A DNA stretch of 13,488 nt from SIG223 sp964442785 (lineage in GTDB: Bacteria; Bacillota_I; Bacilli_A; RFN20; DUOF01): NCBI GenBank assembly GCA_964442785.1, contig CAYTZW010000027.1:1-13488 (forward strand), read 5' to 3'. How positions within the stretch are numbered: the stretch's first letter is position 1; each line of letters opens with the position of its first letter. Under the pieces are notes generated by a model that was not told the origin of the DNA, did not search any database, and was given only the letters and a program-made list of their open reading frames with translations. Position numbers and translations under genes: made by a program. Positions 1 to 6,677 of the stretch are shown here, one piece after another.

Positions 1-907
1 TATAATATCCAGAAGTAGCATCTGAAAAATAGAAAGTTTTATTAGCGGTATAATAGTAAGTTGAACCTGCAGTTAAAGCAGTACCACTTGAAGAACCAAC
101 TCTCATAACAGGAGCGGTTTTATCTAAAGTTAAATATCCTGTAGTACTATTACCAGCAGTATCTTCAACAGTTATTTCATAAACTCCTTCAGAAGATAAG
201 GTATAAAATGTATCACTTGTTCCTGAAGCACTCGCTGCTTTATCAGACCAACTTCCATCAATTTTTATGTCATAACCACTTAAAGAAAAGTTGTCAGTAG
301 CTCCTAAAGAGCAATTAGCAGTTTTATAAGTAGGAGAACTTGAAGATGATGATAATGTTGTTCCTCCACAAGTAATAGTAGGAGCAGTTTTATCAATAAC
401 AATATAAAATTTCGCACTATTACCAGCATAATCATAAACAGTTATAGTGTATTTAACTTCCATATTCAAAGTATAAGAAGTAGCAGTTGAATAAAATACT
501 CCGTCTTGAGGTGCTGTTTCATAATCATGAAGTATTCTATAATATCCTGATAAAGCATCAGAGAAATAGAAAGTTTTATTACTGTTATAATAATAAGTTG
601 AACCTGCAGTTAGAGCAGTACCACTTGAAGAACCTACTCTCATAACAGGAGCAGTAAAATCAAGAGTTAAATATCCAGTTTTACTATTACCAGCAGCATC
701 TTTTACTACTATTGTATAAGCACCAGCAGTTGATAAAGTTCCATAAGTATAACTTGTTCCAGATATGGTACCTGAAGCAGATTTAGCACCGCTTATTGTG
801 TAAGAGGCAAGATTTTTATTATCACTGAAAACTAAAGAACAAGAACTATTTTTGTAAGTTCTAGTAGTAGATAAACTAGTTCCACAAGTAATAGTAGGAG
901 CTGTAGT
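1..907 (-). repeat. Alternating B and C Ig-like modules (B1-C1-B2-C2, C2 cut by edge)
   Basis: B modules start near 907 and 391, and C modules near 655 and 118. The B landmark ACAAGTAATAG recurs 516 bp apart (884 and 368). The C landmark CTCATAACAGG recurs 537 bp apart (639 and 102). Stretches of C1 and C2 are nearly identical at DNA level, for example around the Gly-Ser-Ser-Ser-Gly turn. B modules hold a conserved Cys pair that could form a disulfide outside the cell. Confidence 0.75.
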
Positions 908-2182
908 ATCTCCCGCTATTACTGTATATTGATATTTTACATATGAAGAATAAAGAGTACCACTGTAGTAAGGAGTTTTACCACTAAAAGTAGCAACATT
1001 ACCAGCAGCATCTTTTCCTTGGTAGCAAATCCATAAGTAGTAAGTAGTATCACTAGTTACAGTTGGGACAGTTGCATAAAAAGATACTTCAGTAGAATTG
1101 GCAGCATTAAAGACAGTTGACCATACTGAAGGATTAGTACCACTAGCTGTTGACCAACCATACTTGTAATATGTTTTGGCAGATCCATAACCCCATAAAG
1201 CAGTTTCATCAGTTAATTCTACATAAACGGAAGAACCTGAATTAATAGAAGAAACATTACTTGTATACCAAACAGGAGCAGTGCTATCTACAAATTTAAC
1301 TGTGTATTTATATTTTACGTAAGAAGTATAAGTAGTACCACTATAGTAAGGTGTTTTACCACTAAAAGTAGCTACATTTCCATAACTATCTTTCCCTTGT
1401 TCATAAATCCATAAGTAATATGTAGTATCACTGGTTACAGTTGGAGCAGTTGCGTAAAAAGATACTTTAGTAGAAGTGGTAGAAGAAAAAGTTGTTTTAT
1501 AAGTAGGGCTTGAACTAGAACTAGTGGACCAGCCATATTTATAATAAGATGAAGCAGATGAATATCCAAATAAACTAATGTCATCAGTTAATTCAAAATA
1601 AACGGAACTTCCCATATCAATTTCATCTGTATCTTCGGTATACCAAACAGGAGCATTGCTATCAGCATAATTTACTGTATATTGGTATTTTACATAACTA
1701 CCAGCAGTGGTACCACTGTAGTAAGGTGTTTTACCACTAAAAGTAGATACATTACCTGAAGTATCTGCACCTTGATTATAAATCCATAAATAATACGTAG
1801 TATTACTAGTAACAGTTGGAGCGGTAGCGTAGAACGATACTATTGTTTTAGTTTGACTACTAAAAGTAGTTAACCAAGTAGAAGGAGAAGAACTGCTACT
1901 AGTAGACCAGCCATATTTATAGTAGGTGCTACTACTATAACTTGCAATACTTCCGGTACTTGTTAATTTAACGTATACAGAAGTACCCATATTGACAGAA
2001 GAAACATTACTTGTGTACCAAACAGGAGTTGTATCACATTCACCGTCTTCACCGATAATACAAGTAGTAACCGAAGCAGCCTCAACATTGGTTAATTCAA
2101 TTTTTGTATTGACTAAACAAGCAAAAAAGAAGACAACCATTCCAAATAGGAAATATAAAAATAATTTCTTTGATCCTTTCAT
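1..2182 (-). CDS. Repetitive secreted surface protein, 5' part only (runs off left edge)
   Basis: The frame is open from ATG at 2182 to the window edge (727 codons seen, stop outside). The start is fixed by GGGGGGTG a few bases upstream. Residues 1-6 are basic and 7-24 hydrophobic, so this is a signal peptide or N-terminal anchor. The rest is modular. Three A modules of exactly 125 residues begin at W55, W180 and W305; each carries YYKYGWSTSSSSS-type and YLWIYxQGxDxxGNV motifs and ends in YTV. From about residue 426 two other modules alternate: B (TAPTITCG..., two Cys, ending AGNSxTGYLTLD) and C (TAPVMRVGSSSG...). The composition is rich in Ser, Thr and Tyr and looks like stacked Ig-like beta-sandwiches. 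The B and A module types recur in the protein at 9366-11264. Role inferred: exported surface protein, perhaps an adhesin. The C-terminus is unseen, and no named family is recognised with certainty. Confidence 0.85.
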   Translation of the reverse strand, partial: MKGSKKLFLYFLFGMVVFFFACLVNTKIELTNVEAASVTTCIIGEDGECDTTPVWYTSNVSSVNMGTSVYVKLTSTGSIASYSSSTYYKYGWSTSSSSSPSTWLTTFSSQTKTIVSFYATAPTVTSNTTYYLWIYNQGADTSGNVSTFSGKTPYYSGTTAGSYVKYQYTVNYADSNAPVWYTEDTDEIDMGSSVYFELTDDISLFGYSSASSYYKYGWSTSSSSSPTYKTTFSSTTSTKVSFYATAPTVTSDTTYYLWIYEQGKDSYGNVATFSGKTPYYSGTTYTSYVKYKYTVKFVDSTAPVWYTSNVSSINSGSSVYVELTDETALWGYGSAKTYYKYGWSTASGTNPSVWSTVFNAANSTEVSFYATVPTVTSDTTYYLWICYQGKDAAGNVATFSGKTPYYSGTLYSSYVKYQYTVIAGDTTAPTITCGTSLSTTRTYKNSSCSLVFSDNKNLASYTISGAKSASGTISGTSYTYGTLSTAGAYTIVVKDAAGNSKTGYLTLDFTAPVMRVGSSSGTALTAGSTYYYNSNKTFYFSDALSGYYRILHDYETAPQDGVFYSTATSYTLNMEVKYTITVYDYAGNSAKFYIVIDKTAPTITCGGTTLSSSSSSPTYKTANCSLGATDNFSLSGYDIKIDGSWSDKAASASGTSDTFYTLSSEGVYEITVEDTAGNSTTGYLTLDKTAPVMRVGSSSGTALTAGSTYYYTANKTFYFSDATSGYY
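908..2026 (-). repeat. Three tandem 375-bp A modules inside the surface protein gene
   Basis: The sequence TACCAAAC (plus strand) marks each unit at 2016, 1641 and 1266, giving two exact spacings of 375 bp, or 125 codons. Each unit encodes VWYT, then YYKYGWST, then YLWI, then SGKTPYYSGT. The units are similar but not identical, so they are old enough to have diverged yet still suitable for unequal recombination. The third unit ends near 908, where the B/C modules begin. Confidence 0.85.
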
Positions 2183-2246
2183 AAATAACACCCCCCAGAT
2201 TACGTCTTTTTATACCAAAAAGTACATATCTTTTCTCACGAGTATT

Positions 2247-2278
2247 ATTATATATATATATATATATATAAGAGGCAA
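2247..2278 (-). promoter_or_regulatory. TA-tract promoter of the left surface protein gene (20-bp spacer)
   Basis: Read on the minus strand: -35-like TTGCCT (2278-2273), 20-bp spacer made of CT plus nine TA units, then TATAAT (2252-2247). The uninterrupted TA run is 2249-2270 (11 units), and the -10 uses its last two units. A spacer of 20 bp is longer than the 16-18 bp preferred by the main sigma factor, so the promoter is predicted weak in this state. Loss of one or two TA units would bring it to 18 or 16 bp. Confidence 0.65.
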
Positions 2279-2302
2279 ATAAAAAAATAATAGTTAAAAT
2301 CT

Positions 2303-2322
2303 TATATATCTTTAGATATATA
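2303..2322 (-). promoter_or_regulatory. Shared 20-bp palindrome, copy 1 (putative operator)
   Basis: A perfect inverted repeat has arms TATATATCT and AGATATATA around a two-base centre, AA when read in the direction of the gene at 2182. It lies 24 bp upstream of the -35. The same sequence stands at 9236-9255 and 11363-11382 at nearly the same distance from the other two TA-tract promoters. A binding site for a dimeric regulator is the simplest reading. It touches the terminator of the Fic-like gene at 2322. Confidence 0.7.
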
Positions 2323-2354
2323 AAAAACTCCTATGAAATTCACAAGAGTTTTTT
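2322..2354 (-). terminator. Terminator of the ImmA/Fic-like gene
   Basis: The 9-bp arms AAAAAACTC (2322-2330) and GAGTTTTTT (2346-2354) flank a 15-nt loop, 24 bp past the stop codon at 2378. Read on the minus strand the stem ends in a T run. Confidence 0.65.
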
Positions 2355-2377
2355 GACAGTTTGCGTCTTTTAAAATC

Positions 2378-4090
2378 TCAAGAACGATATTTTTTAATTC
2401 CTGTATGAGGTTGTTTCATTAATTCTTTTTTATCATAGAAGTAAGGAAAAGAGTTACAAATACAATCATATATTACATCACTATAGTTATTTATACTTTC
2501 TTTTGAAGGATTTTCTTCATTAGCAAGTGCAACAAGTGCATTTATATGTTTTTGAGTTAGGTTGTTATTATCTACGAAAACACTTGGTAAATTTTTAAAA
2601 CTTAACATATAGTTTAGTAAAGTTTTGGTTACTCTTTTGTTACCGTCTCTAAAAGGTTGTATTTTCCATATATCTTTCATTAGTAAACTTAAATCTTCAA
2701 TGTATTTTGTTTGGGAGATTACTTCTGCTTTTTTAACAAGTTGTTTAGCCTTGTTACACCAAGCGATAGTATCTCGATATACATCAATAACTTCAGAAAC
2801 TTTCATTTTTTCTTTATCATTTGATAACACTTCGACATTTTTTCCTCTAAATTCTCCAGGGGTAAAGCGAATGTTTAAAGCAAATTGATAGAGTTTTTTA
2901 TTCATTTCACTTAATAATTCAGGAGAAATATTAATGAAATTTTCTAATATTTTATCAACACCATAGATATCTAATTGTTTATCTTCGGTTAAATTTTTTA
3001 ACATTGTAGCGTATCCAATTTCTCCTTGTTGAAATAAACGAATATTATTTTTAAAGTCTTGTAGTTTGTTTTTAGGAAAACGTAAAGCTGTTATTTCAGT
3101 ATAACGTAAGGGAATAAAATCTAGTTCTTCTTCATTATAGTTTTCATTAAGATTAGTAGTAAGTAATTTAAGCATTTGATAGTTACCAATCGCAATTCGT
3201 TGGTTTTCGTTCAATTTATTTTCAATTAATTCTTTCTTTTTTTCTTCATAAAAATTATTTCCTTTTAAACTTTCAAAATTCAAAAATTTATTTAAAAAAC
3301 GAAAATCGGTTATTCCTTCTTGACGTCCAAATTGTTTAGCAGATTCTTTAATCATATTTTCTTTTATGGCTTCATTTATTCTGCTTGGTTTTACATAATG
3401 CATATTATCAATTAAATCTTTCTTAAATTCTATTTGAATTTGACTATAATCTGGTATTAGTTCTTTTCTTTTACTAATATAATTCTTTTTATTTTCCAGT
3501 TTTTTCTTTAAGTCTTCTTTAGAATTAATGCCTTTTATGTTATTTGTTACGTTAAAAATTCTTTTTGCACAAGAGGAAAAATCCACTCCAAAATGGGCTG
3601 CAATGTAAAGAATGTTTTCCCAAGGTAAAAATCCATATTCATCTAAATATTTGAAATTATTATTTTCATCTTTTTCATAAACAATGTTTTGTAATTCTTT
3701 ACTTGGCATCAAAAGACAACTTGAAAAATGTTTTGCTTCATCTAAGTTTTGGGAGCCTTCTTTTTTATAAATTACTTCAGGTTTACTTCCTTTTTTGGTT
3801 AGAAGTAAATAAAGCATCGTTGCAGTATTATGTCTTAATCTTTCAATATTTTCATCATATTTTAAAGTAATGTAAGCTTTTTCATTCTCTTTATTGGTAA
3901 TTAATTGAGTAGTATCATCTTCAAAATCGGATAAAATAACACGAACTCCCATATTTCTGGCTATCGAAAAAACATTAGACAAAGATTGATTTCCTGGCTT
4001 GTCATATTTTTGGCGAATTACTTGAGCAAGTAGTTCAATATTGTTGTTACACTTATTATATAAATCATTTAACTCTTTTTGTTTTAACAT
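2378..4090 (-). CDS. ImmA/IrrE-like plus Fic-like two-domain protein, catalytic motifs altered
   Basis: This 570-residue cytoplasmic protein starts at ATG 4090, behind AAGGTGAT. Residues 1-185 follow the ImmA/IrrE metallopeptidase pattern: an ARNMGVRV segment, AYITL, a region matching the zinc helix, EAKHFSSCLLMP at 118-129, and an AAHFGVDFSSCAKR helix. Where the HExxH zinc motif belongs (after RLR, about 86-95) the protein reads NTATMLYLL, so no metal site is visible. Residues 190-400 are a lysine-rich, probably helical linker. From about 408 it is Fic: TPGEFRGKNVEV, then IQPFRDGNKRVTK at 477-489. The Fic consensus is HxFx(D/E)GN(G/K)RxxR; here the catalytic His is Gln478 (codon CAA) and the last Arg is Lys489. 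Intact relatives act as proteases or AMP-transferases in stress, phage or toxin-antitoxin settings. This copy may be a binding-only regulator, or may use a variant chemistry. No HTH partner gene is adjacent. Confidence 0.8.
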   Translation of the reverse strand: MLKQKELNDLYNKCNNNIELLAQVIRQKYDKPGNQSLSNVFSIARNMGVRVILSDFEDDTTQLITNKENEKAYITLKYDENIERLRHNTATMLYLLLTKKGSKPEVIYKKEGSQNLDEAKHFSSCLLMPSKELQNIVYEKDENNNFKYLDEYGFLPWENILYIAAHFGVDFSSCAKRIFNVTNNIKGINSKEDLKKKLENKKNYISKRKELIPDYSQIQIEFKKDLIDNMHYVKPSRINEAIKENMIKESAKQFGRQEGITDFRFLNKFLNFESLKGNNFYEEKKKELIENKLNENQRIAIGNYQMLKLLTTNLNENYNEEELDFIPLRYTEITALRFPKNKLQDFKNNIRLFQQGEIGYATMLKNLTEDKQLDIYGVDKILENFINISPELLSEMNKKLYQFALNIRFTPGEFRGKNVEVLSNDKEKMKVSEVIDVYRDTIAWCNKAKQLVKKAEVISQTKYIEDLSLLMKDIWKIQPFRDGNKRVTKTLLNYMLSFKNLPSVFVDNNNLTQKHINALVALANEENPSKESINNYSDVIYDCICNSFPYFYDKKELMKQPHTGIKKYRS

Positions 4091-4109
4091 CTAAATCACC
4101 TTATAAACT

Positions 4110-4118
4110 ATTATATCA
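4110..4118 (-). promoter_or_regulatory. Extended -10 promoter of the ImmA/Fic-like gene
   Basis: On the minus strand the sequence TGATATAAT (4118-4110) is an extended -10 (TGnTATAAT), 20 bp before the ATG at 4090. No good -35 is seen about 17 bp upstream, which fits an extended -10 promoter. Confidence 0.5.
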
Positions 4119-4164
4119 AAAATATTTTTTGTTTTGTTTAAAAAAGATATTATTGTTAATTCTT

Positions 4165-4196
4165 TATAAAAAAAAGTATCAAATAAATGATACTTT
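4165..4196 (-). terminator. Terminator after plsY
   Basis: The 9-bp arms AAAGTATCA (4173-4181) and TGATACTTT (4188-4196) flank a 6-nt loop, 5 bp after the plsY stop. On the minus strand the stem runs into a T tract. Confidence 0.75.
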
Positions 4197-4200
4197 AATA

Positions 4201-4836
4201 TTATAACCAACTAACTTTATTTTCTTCGTGTCTAAGAATTTTGACTATATTTTTACGATGTCGATAAAGAACAAATAAGAAAACCATAAGTAAAGTAAAT
4301 GAATACGCTAAATTATAAGGTAAGAAATTCATTGAAGTATTAAATGGATAAAATAGACTTAAAACAAAGGCAAAAAATACAGATAAAATACTTCCTAAAG
4401 AAACATATTTTTTGGCATAAAGTACGATAAAGAAGATAATTGTTGTCGTTAAGAAAAGCCAAATGTTAGTTGCTAATATAAAACCATAAGAACAGGCAAC
4501 CGCTTTACCACCTTTAAATCCTGCAAAAATTGGATAACAATGTCCAAGAAGGGAAGCAAATCCTGTTGCGTAAACGATTATTTGGTAATTTTTGATATCT
4601 TTAGCAAGTAAGGAAACGACTAAAACTGGCAAAAAAGTTTTGACAGCATCAAGGAAGACAACGATAACGCCCCATTTTTTCCCCATTACACGACCTACAT
4701 TTGTTCCACCCATATTTTTAGAACCATAATCACGAATGTCAAATTTGAATAGTTTTTTGGAAACAATCAAAGAAACAGGAATAGAACCCATTAAGTATCC
4801 CACAATGATTGAAATGATAAGCCATAACCAAAACAT
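4201..4836 (-). CDS. plsY: Acyl-phosphate:glycerol-3-phosphate acyltransferase PlsY
   Basis: PlsY is a membrane enzyme that moves an acyl group from acyl-phosphate to sn-glycerol-3-phosphate, making lysophosphatidic acid, the first step of membrane phospholipid synthesis. The 211-residue product is of normal size. It shows the family's three conserved blocks: GSIP (17-20) with DIRDYGSKNMGGTNVGR (33-49), DAVKTFLP (63-70), and GHCYPIFAGFKGGKAVA (98-114). Several membrane helices are evident. The variant GSKNMGGTN differs from the common GSGNxGATN but keeps Ser, Asn, Gly and Thr. ATG 4836 is chosen because AGAGGTGG lies just upstream; a GTG at 4845 in the same frame overlaps that ribosome binding site. 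The gene is transcribed alone, divergently from the peptide-radC operon. Confidence 0.95.
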   Translation of the reverse strand: MFWLWLIISIIVGYLMGSIPVSLIVSKKLFKFDIRDYGSKNMGGTNVGRVMGKKWGVIVVFLDAVKTFLPVLVVSLLAKDIKNYQIIVYATGFASLLGHCYPIFAGFKGGKAVACSYGFILATNIWLFLTTTIIFFIVLYAKKYVSLGSILSVFFAFVLSLFYPFNTSMNFLPYNLAYSFTLLMVFLFVLYRHRKNIVKILRHEENKVSWL

Positions 4837-4870
4837 TATATCCACCTCTTTTAAGTTATTTACGTTTTTA

Positions 4871-4899
4871 ATTATATAATATAATTCCTAAAAAGTCAT
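4871..4899 (-). promoter_or_regulatory. Probable plsY promoter
   Basis: On the minus strand TATAAT (4876-4871) is preceded 17 bp upstream by ATGACT (4899-4894), a weak -35. It lies 35 bp before the plsY ATG and nearly overlaps the divergent promoter for the plus-strand operon. Confidence 0.45.
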
Positions 4900-4923
4900 T
4901 TTAATATTTTAAATTTGTATAAT
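4895..4923 (+). promoter_or_regulatory. Probable promoter of the peptide-radC operon
   Basis: A consensus TATAAT at 4918-4923 has only a weak -35 candidate (GTCATT, 4895-4900) 17 bp upstream. It would give a leader of about 60 nt before the ATG at 4993. Its -35 region coincides with that of plsY on the other strand. Confidence 0.4.
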
Positions 4924-4992
4924 ATGTCATCTTTTGTAATTTTTTTTAGGATTTTTATTTTTAATGGTCAATTAATAATCAGGAGGGATAAA

Positions 4993-5169
4993 ATGAAAGA
5001 GTTGAGTGCGTTAGAAATGAATGAGGTAAAAGGAAAAGTAGTACCTGCTTTAACTACGGTTTTAGCAGCAGGAGCTATCGCTTTAATAACTATTGCGGTT
5101 TATAAATTATATAAATCAACAAAAGGTAAATTAAAGTTGAGTAATAATTATGGAATTGAGTGGGAGTAA
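4993..5169 (+). CDS. Small peptide with double-glycine-like leader and one membrane segment
   Basis: A 58-residue product begins at an ATG behind a strong AGGAGGG. Residues 1-15 read MKELSALEMNEVKGK, close to the LSxxELxxVxGG leader of bacteriocin and peptide-pheromone precursors, except that the final GG is GK. Residues 16-40 are hydrophobic and small-residue rich (VVPALTTVLAAGAIALITIAV), followed by a basic stretch (KLYKSTKGKLK) and an acidic end (GIEWE). The stop TAA shares its last A with the ATG of radC (TAATG), so the two are translated together. No C39-type exporter or immunity gene is in view. It may be a bacteriocin-like peptide, a signalling peptide or a small membrane protein; the class is inferred from the leader only. 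Confidence 0.7.
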   Translation: MKELSALEMNEVKGKVVPALTTVLAAGAIALITIAVYKLYKSTKGKLKLSNNYGIEWE

Positions 5170-5828
5170 TGCTAATAAAAGAGGTTCCCTTTAATGAAAG
5201 ACCAGAAGAAAAAGCCTTAATTCAAGGTGTAGAATCTTTAAATAATCAAGAATTGATTGCTCTTATTTTAAGAACAGGAAGTAAGAATAAAAGCGTTTTA
5301 GATTTATCCTTAGAAGTTTTATCTTTGTTTCATAAAGGAAATTTATCTTTAGATAGTCTATTAAAAATTAAAGGTATTAATAAGGTTAAAGCAATAAAAA
5401 TTTTAGCAGTCTTTGAATTTTGTAAAAGAATTAATAAAAGAGTTGATAAAGAAAAAATTTCTTTTTGTAGCCCTTTGGCCATTTTTAATTATTATAAGGA
5501 TTTTTTAAATGATAATATACAAGAAAAATTCTTAGTTTTATTTTTAGATATAAAAAATAATCTTTTACAGGAAAAAGTTTTATTTAAAGGAACTAATGAT
5601 TCTATTGTAATTGATCCAAAACTGATTTTTACTTATGCTTTAAAATTAGGAGCTAGTAAAATTGTCTGCTTGCATAATCACCCTTCTTTGAACACCAAAC
5701 CAAGTAAAGAAGATATAAGTACTACTTTGCAAATAGATGAAATTGGTAAATTAATGAATATTCCTTTATTAGACCATTTGATAATTGGAAAAGATTATTA
5801 TTCTTTTAAAGAAAATAAGTTAATTTGA
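5169..5828 (+). CDS. radC: RadC/YsxA family JAMM-domain protein
   Basis: The 219-residue protein has the full RadC layout. An N-terminal RPEEKALIQGVESLNNQELIALILRTG-type block (11-37) is followed by a helix-hairpin-helix (KIKGINKVKAIKIL, about 66-79) and a C-terminal JAMM/MPN+ domain. The metal signature HNHPSxxxxPSxxD lies at 169-182 with His169, His171 and Asp182; Glu119 is the likely upstream acid. The family's biochemical role is unsettled; older repair claims have not held up. The start is taken as the ATG that overlaps the preceding stop, with GGGAG upstream. An in-frame GTG at 5160 lies inside the peptide gene. In Bacillus this gene heads the mreBCD-minCD-spoIVFAB chromosomal run, and the downstream genes here are remnants of that run. 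Confidence 0.93.
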   Translation: MLIKEVPFNERPEEKALIQGVESLNNQELIALILRTGSKNKSVLDLSLEVLSLFHKGNLSLDSLLKIKGINKVKAIKILAVFEFCKRINKRVDKEKISFCSPLAIFNYYKDFLNDNIQEKFLVLFLDIKNNLLQEKVLFKGTNDSIVIDPKLIFTYALKLGASKIVCLHNHPSLNTKPSKEDISTTLQIDEIGKLMNIPLLDHLIIGKDYYSFKENKLI

Positions 5829-5854
5829 CATTTTTTTTACTTTCTTTGTTTTAA
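5825..5854 (+). promoter_or_regulatory. Possible promoter before the MinC-like gene
   Basis: A consensus TTGACA (5825-5830) overlaps the radC stop. The best -10 is poor (TTTTAA at 5849-5854, spacer 18). It may be chance in such AT-rich DNA, but the same TTGACATTTTTT string recurs in a promoter-like setting at 13448. Confidence 0.25.
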
Positions 5855-5874
5855 ACTTTTATGAGGTGATATTA

Positions 5875-6120
5875 ATGAAAAATTCAATTAGAATTAAAGG
5901 AATGGCTGGTTATATTAATTTTATTTGTGATAATTCAGTTTCTTTTCCAACTTTGATTACAGATTTAAGAGCAAGACTTGAAATAATTCAACAAAAAAAG
6001 ACAACGCATTTACCTTGTGCTGTATGGTTAGAAAATAGGAATTTATCAGATAGTGAAAAATTAGAATTATCGGATACTTTTAAAACTTATGGAATTAATA
6101 ATTTTGAATGTATAAATTAG
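5875..6120 (+). CDS. MinC N-terminal-domain-only protein
   Basis: This 81-residue protein starts at the ATG 4 bases after GAGGTGAT (an earlier in-frame GTG at 5866 is part of that ribosome binding site). It follows the MinC N-domain pattern: a beta strand IRIKGMAGYINF, CDNSVSFPTLITDLRARLEI as the first helix region, then LPCAVWLENRNLSDSEKLELSDTFKTYGI. Bacillus MinC has VTIKGTKNGLTLQLDD...SFDELLDGL...VHVKLGNRFL in the same places. MinC blocks FtsZ ring assembly; the N-domain contacts FtsZ, and the C-terminal beta-helix dimerises and binds MinD. The C-domain is absent and no minD follows. The position between radC and spoIVFA matches minC of Bacillus. Identity rests on a short alignment from memory plus gene order. 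Confidence 0.65.
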   Translation: MKNSIRIKGMAGYINFICDNSVSFPTLITDLRARLEIIQQKKTTHLPCAVWLENRNLSDSEKLELSDTFKTYGINNFECIN

Positions 6121-6155
6121 AAAACTTTGTCATATTGTTTTAATGGTGAGAAAAA

Positions 6156-6677
6156 ATGAAGAAAGTTTTTTATAAGTTATCAATGTCTTTATTGGGTATT
6201 TTAGCAGTTTGTTTATCCGTATTAATTTATACAAAAGACAATAATAGAGCTTCTAATTTTAATGATAAGTTAGGAATTAATATTAATTTTGGTAAAGTTA
6301 ATAGTAATATTGCTTCTTTTATTGATGAAACGGTAGGTCTAGATTTTTTAAAAATCACTTACAAAAATGATGATAAAGAAGTTGCTAATATTAATAGTTA
6401 TTTATCAAAAGGAAATGACTTATATGAAACTGGGAATGGTAAAATAATCGCTCTTGGAGAGGGAACGGTTACCTTTTTGTCAGCGGATAAAACAGGCTAT
6501 ACAATGGTTATTCAATATGATAAGGGTATAAATGCTACTTATTCTCTATTATCTGAAGTCTTAATTCAAAATATGGATAGAGTAGATGAAGATGATATAG
6601 TTGCTTCAAGTACTTCTTTTAAAGTAATCTTTGAGAAAAATGGAAAACAAATTAGATATGAAGAATTTTTTGCCTAA
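6156..6677 (+). CDS. spoIVFA: SpoIVFA-like membrane protein with degenerate M23 (LytM) domain
   Basis: The 173-residue product starts behind GGTGAG. One N-terminal membrane segment (about 8-26) precedes an extracytoplasmic part. From about residue 95 it resembles an M23/LytM fold: GNGKIIALGEGTVTFLSADKTGYTMVIQYDKGINATYSLL, then DRVDEDDIVASS. The metal-binding His and Asp residues of active M23 enzymes are missing. In Bacillus SpoIVFA holds and inhibits the protease SpoIVFB in the membrane around the forespore until the SpoIVB signal arrives; its M23 domain is inactive too. The gene overlaps the SpoIVFB-like gene, as expected for a stoichiometric pair. Assignment rests on fold pattern and position. 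Confidence 0.75.
   Translation: MKKVFYKLSMSLLGILAVCLSVLIYTKDNNRASNFNDKLGININFGKVNSNIASFIDETVGLDFLKITYKNDDKEVANINSYLSKGNDLYETGNGKIIALGEGTVTFLSADKTGYTMVIQYDKGINATYSLLSEVLIQNMDRVDEDDIVASSTSFKVIFEKNGKQIRYEEFFA

Noticed and set aside
1992..2282. Plus-strand open frame over the start of the left surface gene
   Set aside because: It covers the signal peptide, leader and TA tract of the opposite-strand gene; its C-terminus is just translated TA repeat (IYIYIYI).
2378..4090. TGA read as Trp (code 4, Mollicutes style)
   Set aside because: The TGA stop of this gene is followed within a short distance by its terminator hairpin, and radC also ends sensibly at TGA; Trp codons in the window are TGG.
4915..4992. 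N-terminal extension of the small peptide upstream of 4993
   Set aside because: The extension would overlap the promoter -10 (TATAAT at 4918), while AGGAGGG directly precedes ATG 4993.
6130..6150. A second sigma-E-like -35 (TCATATT) before spoIVFA
   Set aside because: A 14-bp spacer would place the -10 on top of the spoIVFA start codon and ribosome binding site, leaving no transcribed leader.
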